From NCBI GenBank assembly GCA_964444365.1, contig CAYUHJ010000165.1, forward strand, positions 1-14,040: a stretch of DNA of 14,040 nucleotides. The letters are read 5' to 3'. Position numbers and translations under genes: made by a program. Positions 1 through 7,578 of the stretch are shown one piece after another (the stretch's first letter is position 1; every line of letters starts with the position of its first letter). Origin of the DNA: CAYUHJ01 sp964444365. Lineage in GTDB: Bacteria; Planctomycetota; Planctomycetia; Gemmatales; Gemmataceae. The notes under the pieces were generated by a model. That model was not told where the DNA came from. It worked only from the letters and a program-made list of their open reading frames with translations, and ran no database searches.

Positions 1-962
1 GCCCTCGGGTTGTCGAAGCGGGCGTCGGTCTGGAAGTCCACGTGCAGTCGCTGGGCGAGCGGCTCCAGCCGCCGCACCCCTTGGGGGCCGTCGAAGAAGG
101 CCGGGGTGCCGGTGGTGAGCAGGTACAGGTTCGGGAACCGCCCGCCGTCGATGTCGTCGATCAACTGCCGCAGGGCGTTGAGCCCCTTCTCCCGCACGTC
201 GCCCCGGACCCGCTGGAGCGTCTCGATCTCGTCGAGGACCAGCACCAGCCCGGAGTAGCCCGAGTCCTTGAGGATCAGCAGCAGCCCCCGGAGGAAGCTC
301 AGGGCGGCGAAGTGGTCCACGTCCCCCTTGACCGCCGCGACCCGCTTGACGGACGCGGCCACGTGCGGCTGACCGGCGAGCCACCCGGCCAGCCCCTCGG
401 CGGTGGCGTGGTCGTCCCGCCGCTGGGCCGTCCGGTACGCCCGCAGGGCGGCGGCGAACTGCGGGGTGGCGCGGGTGATCTCGACGAGCCGCTGCTCCAG
501 AAGCTCGTCGGCCCGGCGCGCCAGCCCCCCAGCGTCGGACGGATCGACGGTGCCCTCGGCGAGCACGTCCTCCTCCAGCGCGTAGAACCAGCCGTCGATG
601 ACGCTGCGGAACGCGCCGAGGAAGCAGTCGGCGGTCGAAAGCTGCTCCATCGCCCGCCGGTACACCGTCTCCAGCCGGTGCAGCGGGGTCTCCGTCTCGG
701 AGATCTGGACCTCGGCGGTGGCGAACCCCTTCTTCTTGGCGTGCTCCTGCACCCAGCGCCCGAAGAACGTCTTGCCGCAGCCGTAGTCGCCCCGCACCGC
801 CTTGAACGCGGAACTGCCTTGGGCCACGTCGGCCAGTTCCGCCGACATCACCGTCTCGAAGCGGCCCAACCCCACGGCGAGGAAGTCCAGCCCCCGCTGG
901 GGGACCGTCCCCTTCCGCAAGGCGGCGATGATCTCGCGGCGGCGCTCTCGGCTGATGTCCAT
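1..962 (-). CDS. brxD: BrxD, BREX type 2 P-loop ATPase (3' end outside window)
   Basis: Partial gene: it starts with ATG at 962 and reads through the left edge without a stop, giving 320 complete codons. I translated it by hand from the minus strand. The protein begins MDISRERRREIIAAL. It has a Walker A motif GDYGCGKT at residues 58-65 (Lys64, Thr65) and a Walker B motif LVLVLDEIE at 239-247 (Asp244, Glu245), followed by a sensor-like stretch NLYLLTTGTP near 278-287. This layout and the position directly after pglZ match BrxD, the DUF2791-type ATP-binding protein of BREX type 2. ATP hydrolysis is inferred from the motifs; its exact role in BREX is not established. The start lies 4 nt after the pglZ stop, with a modest GGAA ribosome site (970-973) inside the end of pglZ, so the two are co-transcribed. 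BrxD proteins are usually a little over 400 residues, so about a quarter is probably missing. The Cys in the P-loop (residue 61) is a mild oddity. Confidence 0.9.
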   Translation of the reverse strand, partial: MDISRERRREIIAALRKGTVPQRGLDFLAVGLGRFETVMSAELADVAQGSSAFKAVRGDYGCGKTFFGRWVQEHAKKKGFATAEVQISETETPLHRLETVYRRAMEQLSTADCFLGAFRSVIDGWFYALEEDVLAEGTVDPSDAGGLARRADELLEQRLVEITRATPQFAAALRAYRTAQRRDDHATAEGLAGWLAGQPHVAASVKRVAAVKGDVDHFAALSFLRGLLLILKDSGYSGLVLVLDEIETLQRVRGDVREKGLNALRQLIDDIDGGRFPNLYLLTTGTPAFFDGPQGVRRLEPLAQRLHVDFQTDARFDNPR

Positions 963-966
963 TGGG

Positions 967-3672
967 CTATTCCAAGTCGAACTGCCGTTTCAGCTTCACC
1001 ACGTTGAGTTCGATGCGGTTCTCGCTGCGGCTCAGGGTCAGGATCTCGTACCCGTCCACGTTTAGGACCCGCTGGACGCGGGCGATCAGCCCGTCCAGCC
1101 GGGCCGCTGGCACGTCGGCGGCTTTCGAGAAGGCGGTCGGGGTCATGATGCCGCCGCTGGCGTCCAGCGCTTCGAGGCACCGCCGCACCACCTCGTCCTC
1201 CGGGGCGTGGCGGCGGATCAGATCTTTCTGGTTCTTGTACGCCGCCGAGGCCAGTAGCCGCCCGACCCAGCCCCGCGACAGGACCGGGGCGGCTGGGGCG
1301 TCCCCCTTCGGGGGCGCGACGGGCGTTTCCTCCGCGTCCTCGAAGTCGAACAAGCTGCCTTGCCCCTTGGGGACCGCCACGCTGACGGGCGGCTCCTCCA
1401 CCGCCGCCGTGGCGGTGGGGGCCGACGACCACCACTCGGGCTTGGGGTACTCGCACGGGTACAGCCCCGAGTAGGCGCTGCTCTTGTCCGTGAGGAGGAC
1501 GAGCGGGCAGACCATCTCCTGCGGCGAGACCCCGCCGTGGTAGCCGTTCTGGCCGCGCCCGTAAAAGATGGTCTCCGCCCACGGGGCGACGACGGCCTGC
1601 TGCCCCCTGTCGTCGCGGACCCGGCCCCCGGTCAGGAGCGTCTCGCCGTCCCGCACCTCGCCCGTCCGCGCCCGCCACCGGCTCCCCTCGTCGGAGGGGT
1701 AGCTCTTGGCGTCGGGGCGGTGCCAGACGTGCCCGTGGTCGCTGGCGAGGACGACGACCCGGCCCGAGTCGCGGGCCAGCTTCAGGAGCGAGCCGAGGGG
1801 GCTGATGCGGCTGATCGACCAGACCATCGGCATCTGGTCGCCCTTGCTCAGGAAGTCGTCGATGGCGTTGATGACGACCCCGACGACCCTGTTGTTCGGC
1901 GAGAGGACGGCCCGGCTCAGGTCCTCGCCGACGACCCCCCGCGCCCCCTCGCTGACCTCCTTCTTGTGGAAGAGGACCGGCGGGTTGCGCTTGTCGCAGC
2001 ACTGCCGGAGCGCCGGGTGCGCCTCGAAGTTCCGCGCCTCGGCGGACGCATCCCCCGTCTCCAGCCTGCCCGAAAGAAGGCTCGTGCGGGAGTAGCTCGT
2101 CACGCTCGGGACCGTGGCGACGACGGGCACCGGGGGCGACGACGCCTCGTCCGGCGTGGCCTCGAACCAGTGGTCGCGCCGGACGTCCTCCAGCAGTTCG
2201 TGGCAGACCGCCCAACTCATCCCGTCGAGCACGATCAGGAGCACCCGGTTGTCGGCCCCGGCGACCTTGGCGACCACCCGCGTCAGCACGTCCTCGACGC
2301 CACAGACTTCCTTCGCCGTCGAGCCCACCGAGGTCCAGTCGGCCAGCGCCGAGGCGAACGCCCGGTTGAACTCGTGCCGCCGATCCAGCACCGCCTGATC
2401 GAGCCGCCGGTACGCCTTGGAGAGCCCGGCCACGTCCTCGCCCCGGCAGACCGACTCCCGCGCCCAATCGACGAAGGCCAGTTCCCTCCGGTAGACGTTC
2501 ACCATCTCGGCGAACGACGTGGCCGGGGGCACCGGCTGGGCCAGCCAGCGGACGAGGCGCAGGGCCATCTCGGTGCGGGACACCTGCTCGACGCGCCTGC
2601 CGAGCTTGGCGATCCGGTGCGTGGCGACCTCGTTCTGGAGCCGCTCGCAGGCGTCCGTGGCCGCGTCCCCCGGAGCGTCTAGGACCGCCTCGATCTGCGC
2701 CCCGAACCGGGCTAGCCGTTGCTCGTACCCCAGCACGGTCAGCCGGTTCCGGTGGGCGTGGTCGTCGCAGCGGAACTGGCGGAGCAGTTCGTCGGCCCGG
2801 TCGAGGTGTTTCCCCGCGATGCGGGGGTCCTCCCTCCGGTCCAGATCGGCGATGGCGTCGGCGGCGACCCGACCCAGCGCCCGCCCCACCCCCTGCGGGA
2901 TCGGCTTGTGCCGGTGGTACTGCTCCATCCGGGCGGCGGCGGCGTCCAACGTCTTCTCGTCCCCGCTGCCGAAGACGACCTGACAGGCGATGGCGAGGGC
3001 GAGGGGATCGACCGCCGCGCCGCCGTCCAAGAACCGCAGGATCGAGTCGGCGGCATCGCCGAGGCCGCTCGTGAGCCGCTGCCGCAGGCTGGCCCGCAGT
3101 TCGTCGGCCACGCCGAGGTAGCGGGACGGCCCCGCCTTCGACGAGGCCCACAGCAGCAGCGACACCAGATCCGGCTCGCTCTCGCCCATGTCGAAGACGT
3201 GGCGGCTGACCGCCCGCCACACCGTCCCGGCATCCAGCACCCCCGCCGACACGGGCGGGTAGCCGTCCGGCGGGGCGTACTCCATCAGGGCCTGAGCGAG
3301 GGCCGGGTCGCAGACCGAGCGGTCGAGTTCCTTCGCCTTGAACAGGGCGCACAGGCTGGCCCAGTGATCGACGGGGAACAGCCGACTGCGGGCCAGCCGG
3401 GCGACGACATCGTTGCCCAGATCGCCCTGCTGCAACTTGGTCAGGAGGATGATCCGGCCCCTGCCGCGCTCGGCGGTCGCCAGCGCCTCCCGCACTTGGA
3501 ACACCGTGTCGGCGCGGACCACGCGGGCCGTGCCGAAGTCGAACTCGACCTCGCGCGGGCCGGTCCAAGCGGTCGTGACGTGCAGTCCCACGGCGGGGGC
3601 GTCCTCGTCCCGCTGCCACTTGTCCTCGACCAGCGACCGGAGTTGCTGGGAACTGAACGTGCCCACGGTCAT
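967..3672 (-). CDS. pglZ: PglZ, BREX alkaline-phosphatase-superfamily protein
   Basis: Complete, 901 residues. PglZ is the protein common to BREX systems; it has the alkaline-phosphatase metallo-hydrolase fold, and its natural substrate is not firmly known. The N-terminal half (1-470) is family-specific and mostly helical. The PglZ domain follows: a first metal-ligand strand VLLIVLDGMSW (477-487, Asp483), the nucleophile-region motif PSVTSYSRTSLLSG (522-535), the metal-ligand motif SDHGHV (644-649), and YHGG (711-714). A low-complexity Pro/Ala/Glu linker (about 749-797) contains QGSLFDF (771-777), and a small helical C-terminal domain follows (about 800-901). The open frame extends upstream to 4041, but that part lies inside pglY. 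The ATG at 3672 is chosen because it overlaps the pglY stop (ATGA) and has an AGGAGG 7 nt upstream. It stops with TAG, 4 nt before brxD. In Streptomyces Pgl, PglZ counteracts PglX toxicity, which fits its place in the same operon. No key residue looks missing. Confidence 0.95.
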   Translation of the reverse strand: MTVGTFSSQQLRSLVEDKWQRDEDAPAVGLHVTTAWTGPREVEFDFGTARVVRADTVFQVREALATAERGRGRIILLTKLQQGDLGNDVVARLARSRLFPVDHWASLCALFKAKELDRSVCDPALAQALMEYAPPDGYPPVSAGVLDAGTVWRAVSRHVFDMGESEPDLVSLLLWASSKAGPSRYLGVADELRASLRQRLTSGLGDAADSILRFLDGGAAVDPLALAIACQVVFGSGDEKTLDAAAARMEQYHRHKPIPQGVGRALGRVAADAIADLDRREDPRIAGKHLDRADELLRQFRCDDHAHRNRLTVLGYEQRLARFGAQIEAVLDAPGDAATDACERLQNEVATHRIAKLGRRVEQVSRTEMALRLVRWLAQPVPPATSFAEMVNVYRRELAFVDWARESVCRGEDVAGLSKAYRRLDQAVLDRRHEFNRAFASALADWTSVGSTAKEVCGVEDVLTRVVAKVAGADNRVLLIVLDGMSWAVCHELLEDVRRDHWFEATPDEASSPPVPVVATVPSVTSYSRTSLLSGRLETGDASAEARNFEAHPALRQCCDKRNPPVLFHKKEVSEGARGVVGEDLSRAVLSPNNRVVGVVINAIDDFLSKGDQMPMVWSISRISPLGSLLKLARDSGRVVVLASDHGHVWHRPDAKSYPSDEGSRWRARTGEVRDGETLLTGGRVRDDRGQQAVVAPWAETIFYGRGQNGYHGGVSPQEMVCPLVLLTDKSSAYSGLYPCEYPKPEWWSSAPTATAAVEEPPVSVAVPKGQGSLFDFEDAEETPVAPPKGDAPAAPVLSRGWVGRLLASAAYKNQKDLIRRHAPEDEVVRRCLEALDASGGIMTPTAFSKAADVPAARLDGLIARVQRVLNVDGYEILTLSRSENRIELNVVKLKRQFDLE

Positions 3673-6600
3673 TGCGGCCCCTCCTCCAGCGTCCACTGGA
3701 TCGAGAGCCGGTAGCGGGGGTTCTCCCGCAACTTGCGGGCGAGTGCCTCGGCGGCACCCAGCAGGTCCTTCTCGGTCAGGCGGGCCTTGGCGTCGGACTG
3801 GACGACCCGCCAGTCCGGGCCGCTCGGTCGCGGCTGGGGCGGGTCGGGCGGCGGGGTCGGCTGCTTCGGCGGCGTCAGCAGCTTGATCGCCCGGCCCTCG
3901 GCCTCCGACAGTTTCGCAGCGACCCCACCGGCGAGGGCGTGCTCGTCGGTCTTGAGCCACGAGCGCACGTCGTCCAGTAACAGGTCGGCGCTGGTCCTGC
4001 GGGCGTCGTCGATCTGCGAGACCGCCGAGAACAGGTCCCACCTCGTCGCCTTGAGGCAGTCCAGCACGCCCTTGGCGGACTTCAGGCTGCGGCCCATCGC
4101 CGTGCCCGACGTGTCGAGCTTCGCCTTGGCGACGACGACCACGAGGGCGGTCGGCTCCTTGCCCTCGCAGGCGGCGAGCAGCGCCTTAACCGCCTTGGCC
4201 GTCCGCACCCGGTCGGACTTGAGCGCGTCCCCCTCGCCGACGCCGACGTGTTGCAGCACCAGTTGCAGGCGATCCGGCAGGCCGTCGCAGTCGGCCTTGA
4301 ACTCGGTGACGCTCTCGCCGACCTTCGCGGCGAGGGTGGCGAGGTTGGAGGCGTTGAGCAGCCGGGAGACCGCGTGGCCGAGGACGTCGGCCACCCGCGC
4401 CACGGCCTCGTTCCAGTCCTTCAGGTCGGGGAGCGTCTGCTCCTGAAGCTCCAGTTCGTTCGGGAGGTCGTCGAGGCCCGGCGTGTAGTTCGTGCCGTAG
4501 CGGACGAACGAGCGGTTCGTCTGGTCGGCGTAGGTGAGGATGAGGAGGTTCTGGACCTCGCGGGGCAGGCCCCGCTCCTCGGGCTGGTCCGTCCACCGCC
4601 GCAGGTCGGCGACCGTGGGGTGCGGCTGCTGGGAGGCGGCGAGCAGCTTGTTGAAGTGGTTCTTCCAGACGGGTCCGAGGACGAAGTGGGTTTCGGACAT
4701 CTGCCCCAGATCGAGCGGGTTGCAGACGTTCCTGAGCTTCTGCCGCACCGCCTTGTCCTCGACGAACACCCGCCCGTCCGGGGTTCGGGCGGCTTCTTGG
4801 CAGACTTCGAGCACCTGCCGCAGGTCCTTGCCGGGCTTGACCTCCTGCCCGAACCTCGGGTGCTTCGGGTACTGGTGCGACAGGGCCTGATCGAGCAGGT
4901 GCTCCAGTGCCTCGCCGAGGTCGGCCCCCACGGGCCGTTGCAGCACCAGCGTCGGGTACAGCGACTGAAAGTGGGACTCGGACATGTCGAACGAGGCGTC
5001 GAGCGTGCCGGGCGTCGGCTCCGAGCGGATCGCGTAGGCCGCTTCCACCGCCTGCAACAGCCGCTGCGACAGGGCGCTCTGCTGGTTCTGGAGGAGCAGC
5101 CGGGCCGTCTGGCGGTCTTGCAGCGACAGGTGCTTGGCGTGCTGGTCGAGGCTCGTCCCCAGCAGCAGCCGGTCGATGATGACCAGCTTGCCCAGTTCGG
5201 CCTGCGTCCGGGGCGAGAAGAACGCCGGGAGCCAGACCAGCGTGCGGTGCCGCTCGCTCTTGTCGCGGAACTTGTTGAGCCGGTCCAAGTCCTCGGTCGG
5301 GGTGTGCCCCTCGGTGTCGAACGGGAAGTCGATGACGAGCTTCCAGTCGTCCGTGGACCGCAGCGACTCGTCGGGTAGGCTGCGGACGTTCGTGAACAGC
5401 ACGTCGCACGACCGCCTGCTCCCCCGCCAGAGGAACTGGTGCGCGACGAACAACTCGTCCTGCTCGGGGATGCCGAGCGACTTGAAGAGCATCTGGCGGA
5501 GCAGGAACTGGCGGTTGCCGGGGTTGTCGTACACCCGCGCCGCTTCGAGGATGCCCTCGGTGTCCACCCCGGACAACTGGATCGAGACGGTCGGGTTGGT
5601 CGGCTCCTCGCCGACCCGGATCTCGCCGACCGTGCCCGCCCACGTCCGCAGCTTCTGGGCGACGAACTGGTGCTCCCGGTTGGGGATCGGGGACCGCACC
5701 GTCCCGTGGTTGAGCGCGGCCAGCTTCATGCACGTCATGTTCTTGAGCGTCTCGACCCCGTGGACGAGGGCGCAGAGGAGCAGGCTCTTGACGAGGCGGT
5801 CGTCGTTGTCGAACCGCTGGACCTTGGCGGCGACCTCCCGATCCGTCTTGGCCCGCTCCCGGTCCACGTCCAAGTCGATCCCGACGCCCTGCTCCAGCAT
5901 GGGCCGCAGCTTCTGCTGGTAGAGCCGCTTGGCGTTCTCGAAGTTCAGCCGCATGACGTCGGTGAACGCCTCGTCGCCGTGCGCCACCACGTCCCACAGG
6001 TCGCCCAGCGGGATCACGTCGCCCAGCCGCAGCGTGTCCCGCCGGTTGACGAGCAGTTGCAGCATGATCTTGAGGGCCGTCCGCTCCCGCTGCAAGGCGC
6101 TCGACACGGCGACCAGCGCCTGAATCAGCGCCGGGCTGAACGGGTAGACCATCTTGAACATGGCCCGGTCGGCCTCGCGTGTGAGCAGCACCTCCATGAT
6201 CTCGCCCCGCACCTGCGCGGTCTTCTCGAAGGCGGCGTCCAGTTCGGCCCGGCAGGCGTCGCTCTTCGGCCTGAGCACCCGCTTCTGGGCGATCACGGGC
6301 AGGTTGCGGTCCTCCAGCGTGACGGTGTGGAACCGGCCCTCCCAGTGGCTGAGCACGTCCCCGAAGTTCAACTGCTCGACGCCGGTGACGTTCTCCCCGA
6401 TCAGGTCCCGCAGGTCGCGCTGGCGGGCCACGAAGCTGATGATCGGCACCGGGCGCTCGGCCTTGCGGGCCTCGACCAGCTTGGCCAGCTTGTTGCCCTC
6501 GACCTGCACGAAGTTCAGGTCCGCCGAGTGGGTGGCGAGCCAGAGGATCAGTTCGTCGAGGAACAGGATCAGGCCGTCGTACCCGAGCGACTTGGCGTGG

Positions 6601-7367
6601 GCGCTGATTACCGCGAGGCCCACGTCGAGATCGACGTAGGCTTCGTCCTTGCCGCTGGCGATCCCCCGGAACGCCGGGAAGATGTGCTGCACGAGGTCGC
6701 CGACTAGTCGGCTCCGCTCCTCGCTCGTCGGCGCGGCGGCGAGCGCGGCCTCGAACCGGGCCGCGTCCCAGCCCTTCGCCAGCTTGCCCCAGCCGCCCCA
6801 GCCGCCCCCGCCGCCCTTCTGGCCTTGGTTGAGTTGGGCGAAGAACTTCTCGTCCCCGAGCGCCTCCCGGTGCTGCACGGCGTTCTTGAAGATCTCGTCG
6901 GCCAGATACACGCCCGGCAGCGGGGCGGTCGGGTGGTGCTGCGTGACGTGATCGACGTAGCCGCCGAGGATCGCGGACTCCATGTTCCGCGCGCCGATCA
7001 TGTGGTACGGCACGAGCAGGAACTTCTTGTCCTCGACCCACCCGTGCTTGGCGACGACCGGGGCGAGTTCCTTGACGTTCCGCACGACGGGGACGTGCGA
7101 GAGCAGCAGGTGCAGGACCGCCATGAAGTGCGACTTGCCCGCCCCGAAGCTGCCGTGCAGGTAGCACGCCTTGCTGCTCGTCGCCTCGACCGCCGACCGT
7201 ATGAACCCGAGGGCGTCGTCGAAGCAGTCGGCCAGTTGCGGGGTGACGACGTACTGTTCGAGCGTCTTGTCCGGCTCGGTCACGCCTTTGGACAGGTTGA
7301 GGACGAAATCCCCCTTGCGGACCCGTTCCGGCAGATCGAGGAGGTCGCTGATGAGCTTGTCCGGCAT
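3669..7367 (-). CDS. pglY: PglY, BrxC-like BREX ATPase
   Basis: Complete, 1232 residues from the chosen ATG. PglY is the BREX type 2 member of the BrxC/PglY family of large P-loop ATPases, thought to assemble on DNA with the other BREX proteins. Residues below count from ATG 7367. Walker A is GSFGAGKS (72-79, Lys78, Ser79), in the typical N-terminal setting YLHGSFGAGKSHF. Walker B is LILFLDE (266-272, Asp271, Glu272). A glycine/tryptophan-rich loop (about 185-194) lies between them. The long middle and C-terminal part is family-specific without motifs I can name. A proline-rich linker (about 1165-1184) precedes a last charged helical segment. A GTG two codons upstream (7373) is also open, but GAGGAA at 7374-7379 sits 6 nt before ATG 7367 and abuts the GTG, so ATG is preferred. 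The stop overlaps the pglZ start (ATGA). This is the first gene after the only real gap in the operon. Length is close to known PglY proteins, and nothing suggests damage. Confidence 0.93.
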   Translation of the reverse strand: MPDKLISDLLDLPERVRKGDFVLNLSKGVTEPDKTLEQYVVTPQLADCFDDALGFIRSAVEATSSKACYLHGSFGAGKSHFMAVLHLLLSHVPVVRNVKELAPVVAKHGWVEDKKFLLVPYHMIGARNMESAILGGYVDHVTQHHPTAPLPGVYLADEIFKNAVQHREALGDEKFFAQLNQGQKGGGGGWGGWGKLAKGWDAARFEAALAAAPTSEERSRLVGDLVQHIFPAFRGIASGKDEAYVDLDVGLAVISAHAKSLGYDGLILFLDELILWLATHSADLNFVQVEGNKLAKLVEARKAERPVPIISFVARQRDLRDLIGENVTGVEQLNFGDVLSHWEGRFHTVTLEDRNLPVIAQKRVLRPKSDACRAELDAAFEKTAQVRGEIMEVLLTREADRAMFKMVYPFSPALIQALVAVSSALQRERTALKIMLQLLVNRRDTLRLGDVIPLGDLWDVVAHGDEAFTDVMRLNFENAKRLYQQKLRPMLEQGVGIDLDVDRERAKTDREVAAKVQRFDNDDRLVKSLLLCALVHGVETLKNMTCMKLAALNHGTVRSPIPNREHQFVAQKLRTWAGTVGEIRVGEEPTNPTVSIQLSGVDTEGILEAARVYDNPGNRQFLLRQMLFKSLGIPEQDELFVAHQFLWRGSRRSCDVLFTNVRSLPDESLRSTDDWKLVIDFPFDTEGHTPTEDLDRLNKFRDKSERHRTLVWLPAFFSPRTQAELGKLVIIDRLLLGTSLDQHAKHLSLQDRQTARLLLQNQQSALSQRLLQAVEAAYAIRSEPTPGTLDASFDMSESHFQSLYPTLVLQRPVGADLGEALEHLLDQALSHQYPKHPRFGQEVKPGKDLRQVLEVCQEAARTPDGRVFVEDKAVRQKLRNVCNPLDLGQMSETHFVLGPVWKNHFNKLLAASQQPHPTVADLRRWTDQPEERGLPREVQNLLILTYADQTNRSFVRYGTNYTPGLDDLPNELELQEQTLPDLKDWNEAVARVADVLGHAVSRLLNASNLATLAAKVGESVTEFKADCDGLPDRLQLVLQHVGVGEGDALKSDRVRTAKAVKALLAACEGKEPTALVVVVAKAKLDTSGTAMGRSLKSAKGVLDCLKATRWDLFSAVSQIDDARRTSADLLLDDVRSWLKTDEHALAGGVAAKLSEAEGRAIKLLTPPKQPTPPPDPPQPRPSGPDWRVVQSDAKARLTEKDLLGAAEALARKLRENPRYRLSIQWTLEEGPQ
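3680..3685 (-). promoter_or_regulatory. Strong Shine-Dalgarno for pglZ
   Basis: A perfect AGGAGG on the minus strand with a 7-nt spacer to the ATG at 3672. It is embedded in the last codons of pglY (Glu-Glu-Gly). It supports ATG 3672 as the pglZ start and implies translational coupling with efficient re-initiation. Confidence 0.8.
6789..6815 (-). repeat. In-frame 9-nt tandem repeat coding a Gly/Trp loop in PglY
   Basis: Two perfect copies of a 9-nt unit (plus-strand CCAGCCGCC at 6789-6797 and 6798-6806) are followed by a degenerate third (CCCGCCGCC, 6807-6815). On the coding strand they give Gly-Gly-Trp units, making the stretch GGGGGWGGWG at about residues 185-194 of PglY, between Walker A and Walker B. 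Because the unit is a multiple of three, slippage would change loop length without breaking the frame. Whether the length varies is unknown. Confidence 0.6.
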
Positions 7368-7536
7368 CGTCACTTCCTCGCTCGACGCCGCGCGGTCGGC
7401 GCGGGGCGGTGTCTGGGGGCCGTAAGCCGACCCGTCGAATTTGTTTGACCCGCCGACAACCCGCCCGCACTACACAATCACAAGGCCATGTCGAGAAAGG
7501 ACTTGCGGCGGCGGCCTGCGGCAGATTTGTGTAAAA
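7368..7536 (-). other. Only sizeable intergenic gap of the operon, upstream of pglY
   Basis: 169 nt between the stop of the AlbA_2-type gene and the pglY start. It holds the pglY ribosome site and a GC-rich 6-bp hairpin (7388-7404). It also has an imperfect AT-rich palindrome GTCGAATTTGTTTGAC (7434-7449), a TACACAA element (7471-7477) and one arm of the inverted repeat (7524-7535). I looked for a minus-strand sigma-70-like -35/-10 pair and saw none that is convincing. A pglY promoter here is plausible from the layout alone, since every other junction is overlapping or within 4 nt. I see no tRNA, small gene or insertion-sequence end in it. Confidence 0.5.
7374..7379 (-). promoter_or_regulatory. 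Shine-Dalgarno deciding the pglY start
   Basis: GAGGAA on the minus strand lies 6 nt before ATG 7367. The alternative GTG at 7373 would follow it with no spacer, so the site decides for ATG. A 6-bp all-GC hairpin (CCGCGC at 7388-7393 with GCGCGG at 7399-7404, 5-nt loop) lies just upstream. It may be chance in such GC-rich DNA. Confidence 0.65.
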
Positions 7537-7578
7537 TCAGGCCGTAGCCGAGCCCCCCGGCTCGGGTTTACACAATTC
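7524..7578. repeat. Long inverted repeat (TTTACACAA arms) around a GC hairpin
   Basis: Two 12-nt arms, GATTTGTGTAAA (7524-7535) and TTTACACAATTC (7567-7578), are inverted copies matching at 11 of 12 positions, 9 of them contiguous. Between them is a 7-bp perfect stem CCGAGCC/GGCTCGG (7548-7554 and 7559-7565) with a CCCC loop. The structure covers the last codons and the TGA stop (7537-7539) of the AlbA_2-type gene and enters the gap before pglY. A third copy of the core, TACACAA, lies at 7471-7477. The arms are AT-rich in GC-rich DNA and so stand out. It could be an operator for a dimeric regulator, or an RNA structure acting as terminator, attenuator or processing site. As a terminator it is not canonical, because the only T run (TGATTTT on the coding strand) lies about 10 nt past the GC stem. 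Confidence 0.55.

Noticed and set aside
848..3757. A 969-codon minus-strand frame spanning pglZ and the start of brxD.
   Set aside because: It is a frameshifted reading of pglZ, rich in Arg, Gly and Pro, with none of the PglZ motifs.
3673..4041. Extending pglZ upstream to a start at 4041.
   Set aside because: The extra stretch lies within pglY coding sequence and is Arg/Pro-rich without family character. The ATG at 3672 has a perfect ribosome site and the ATGA overlap.
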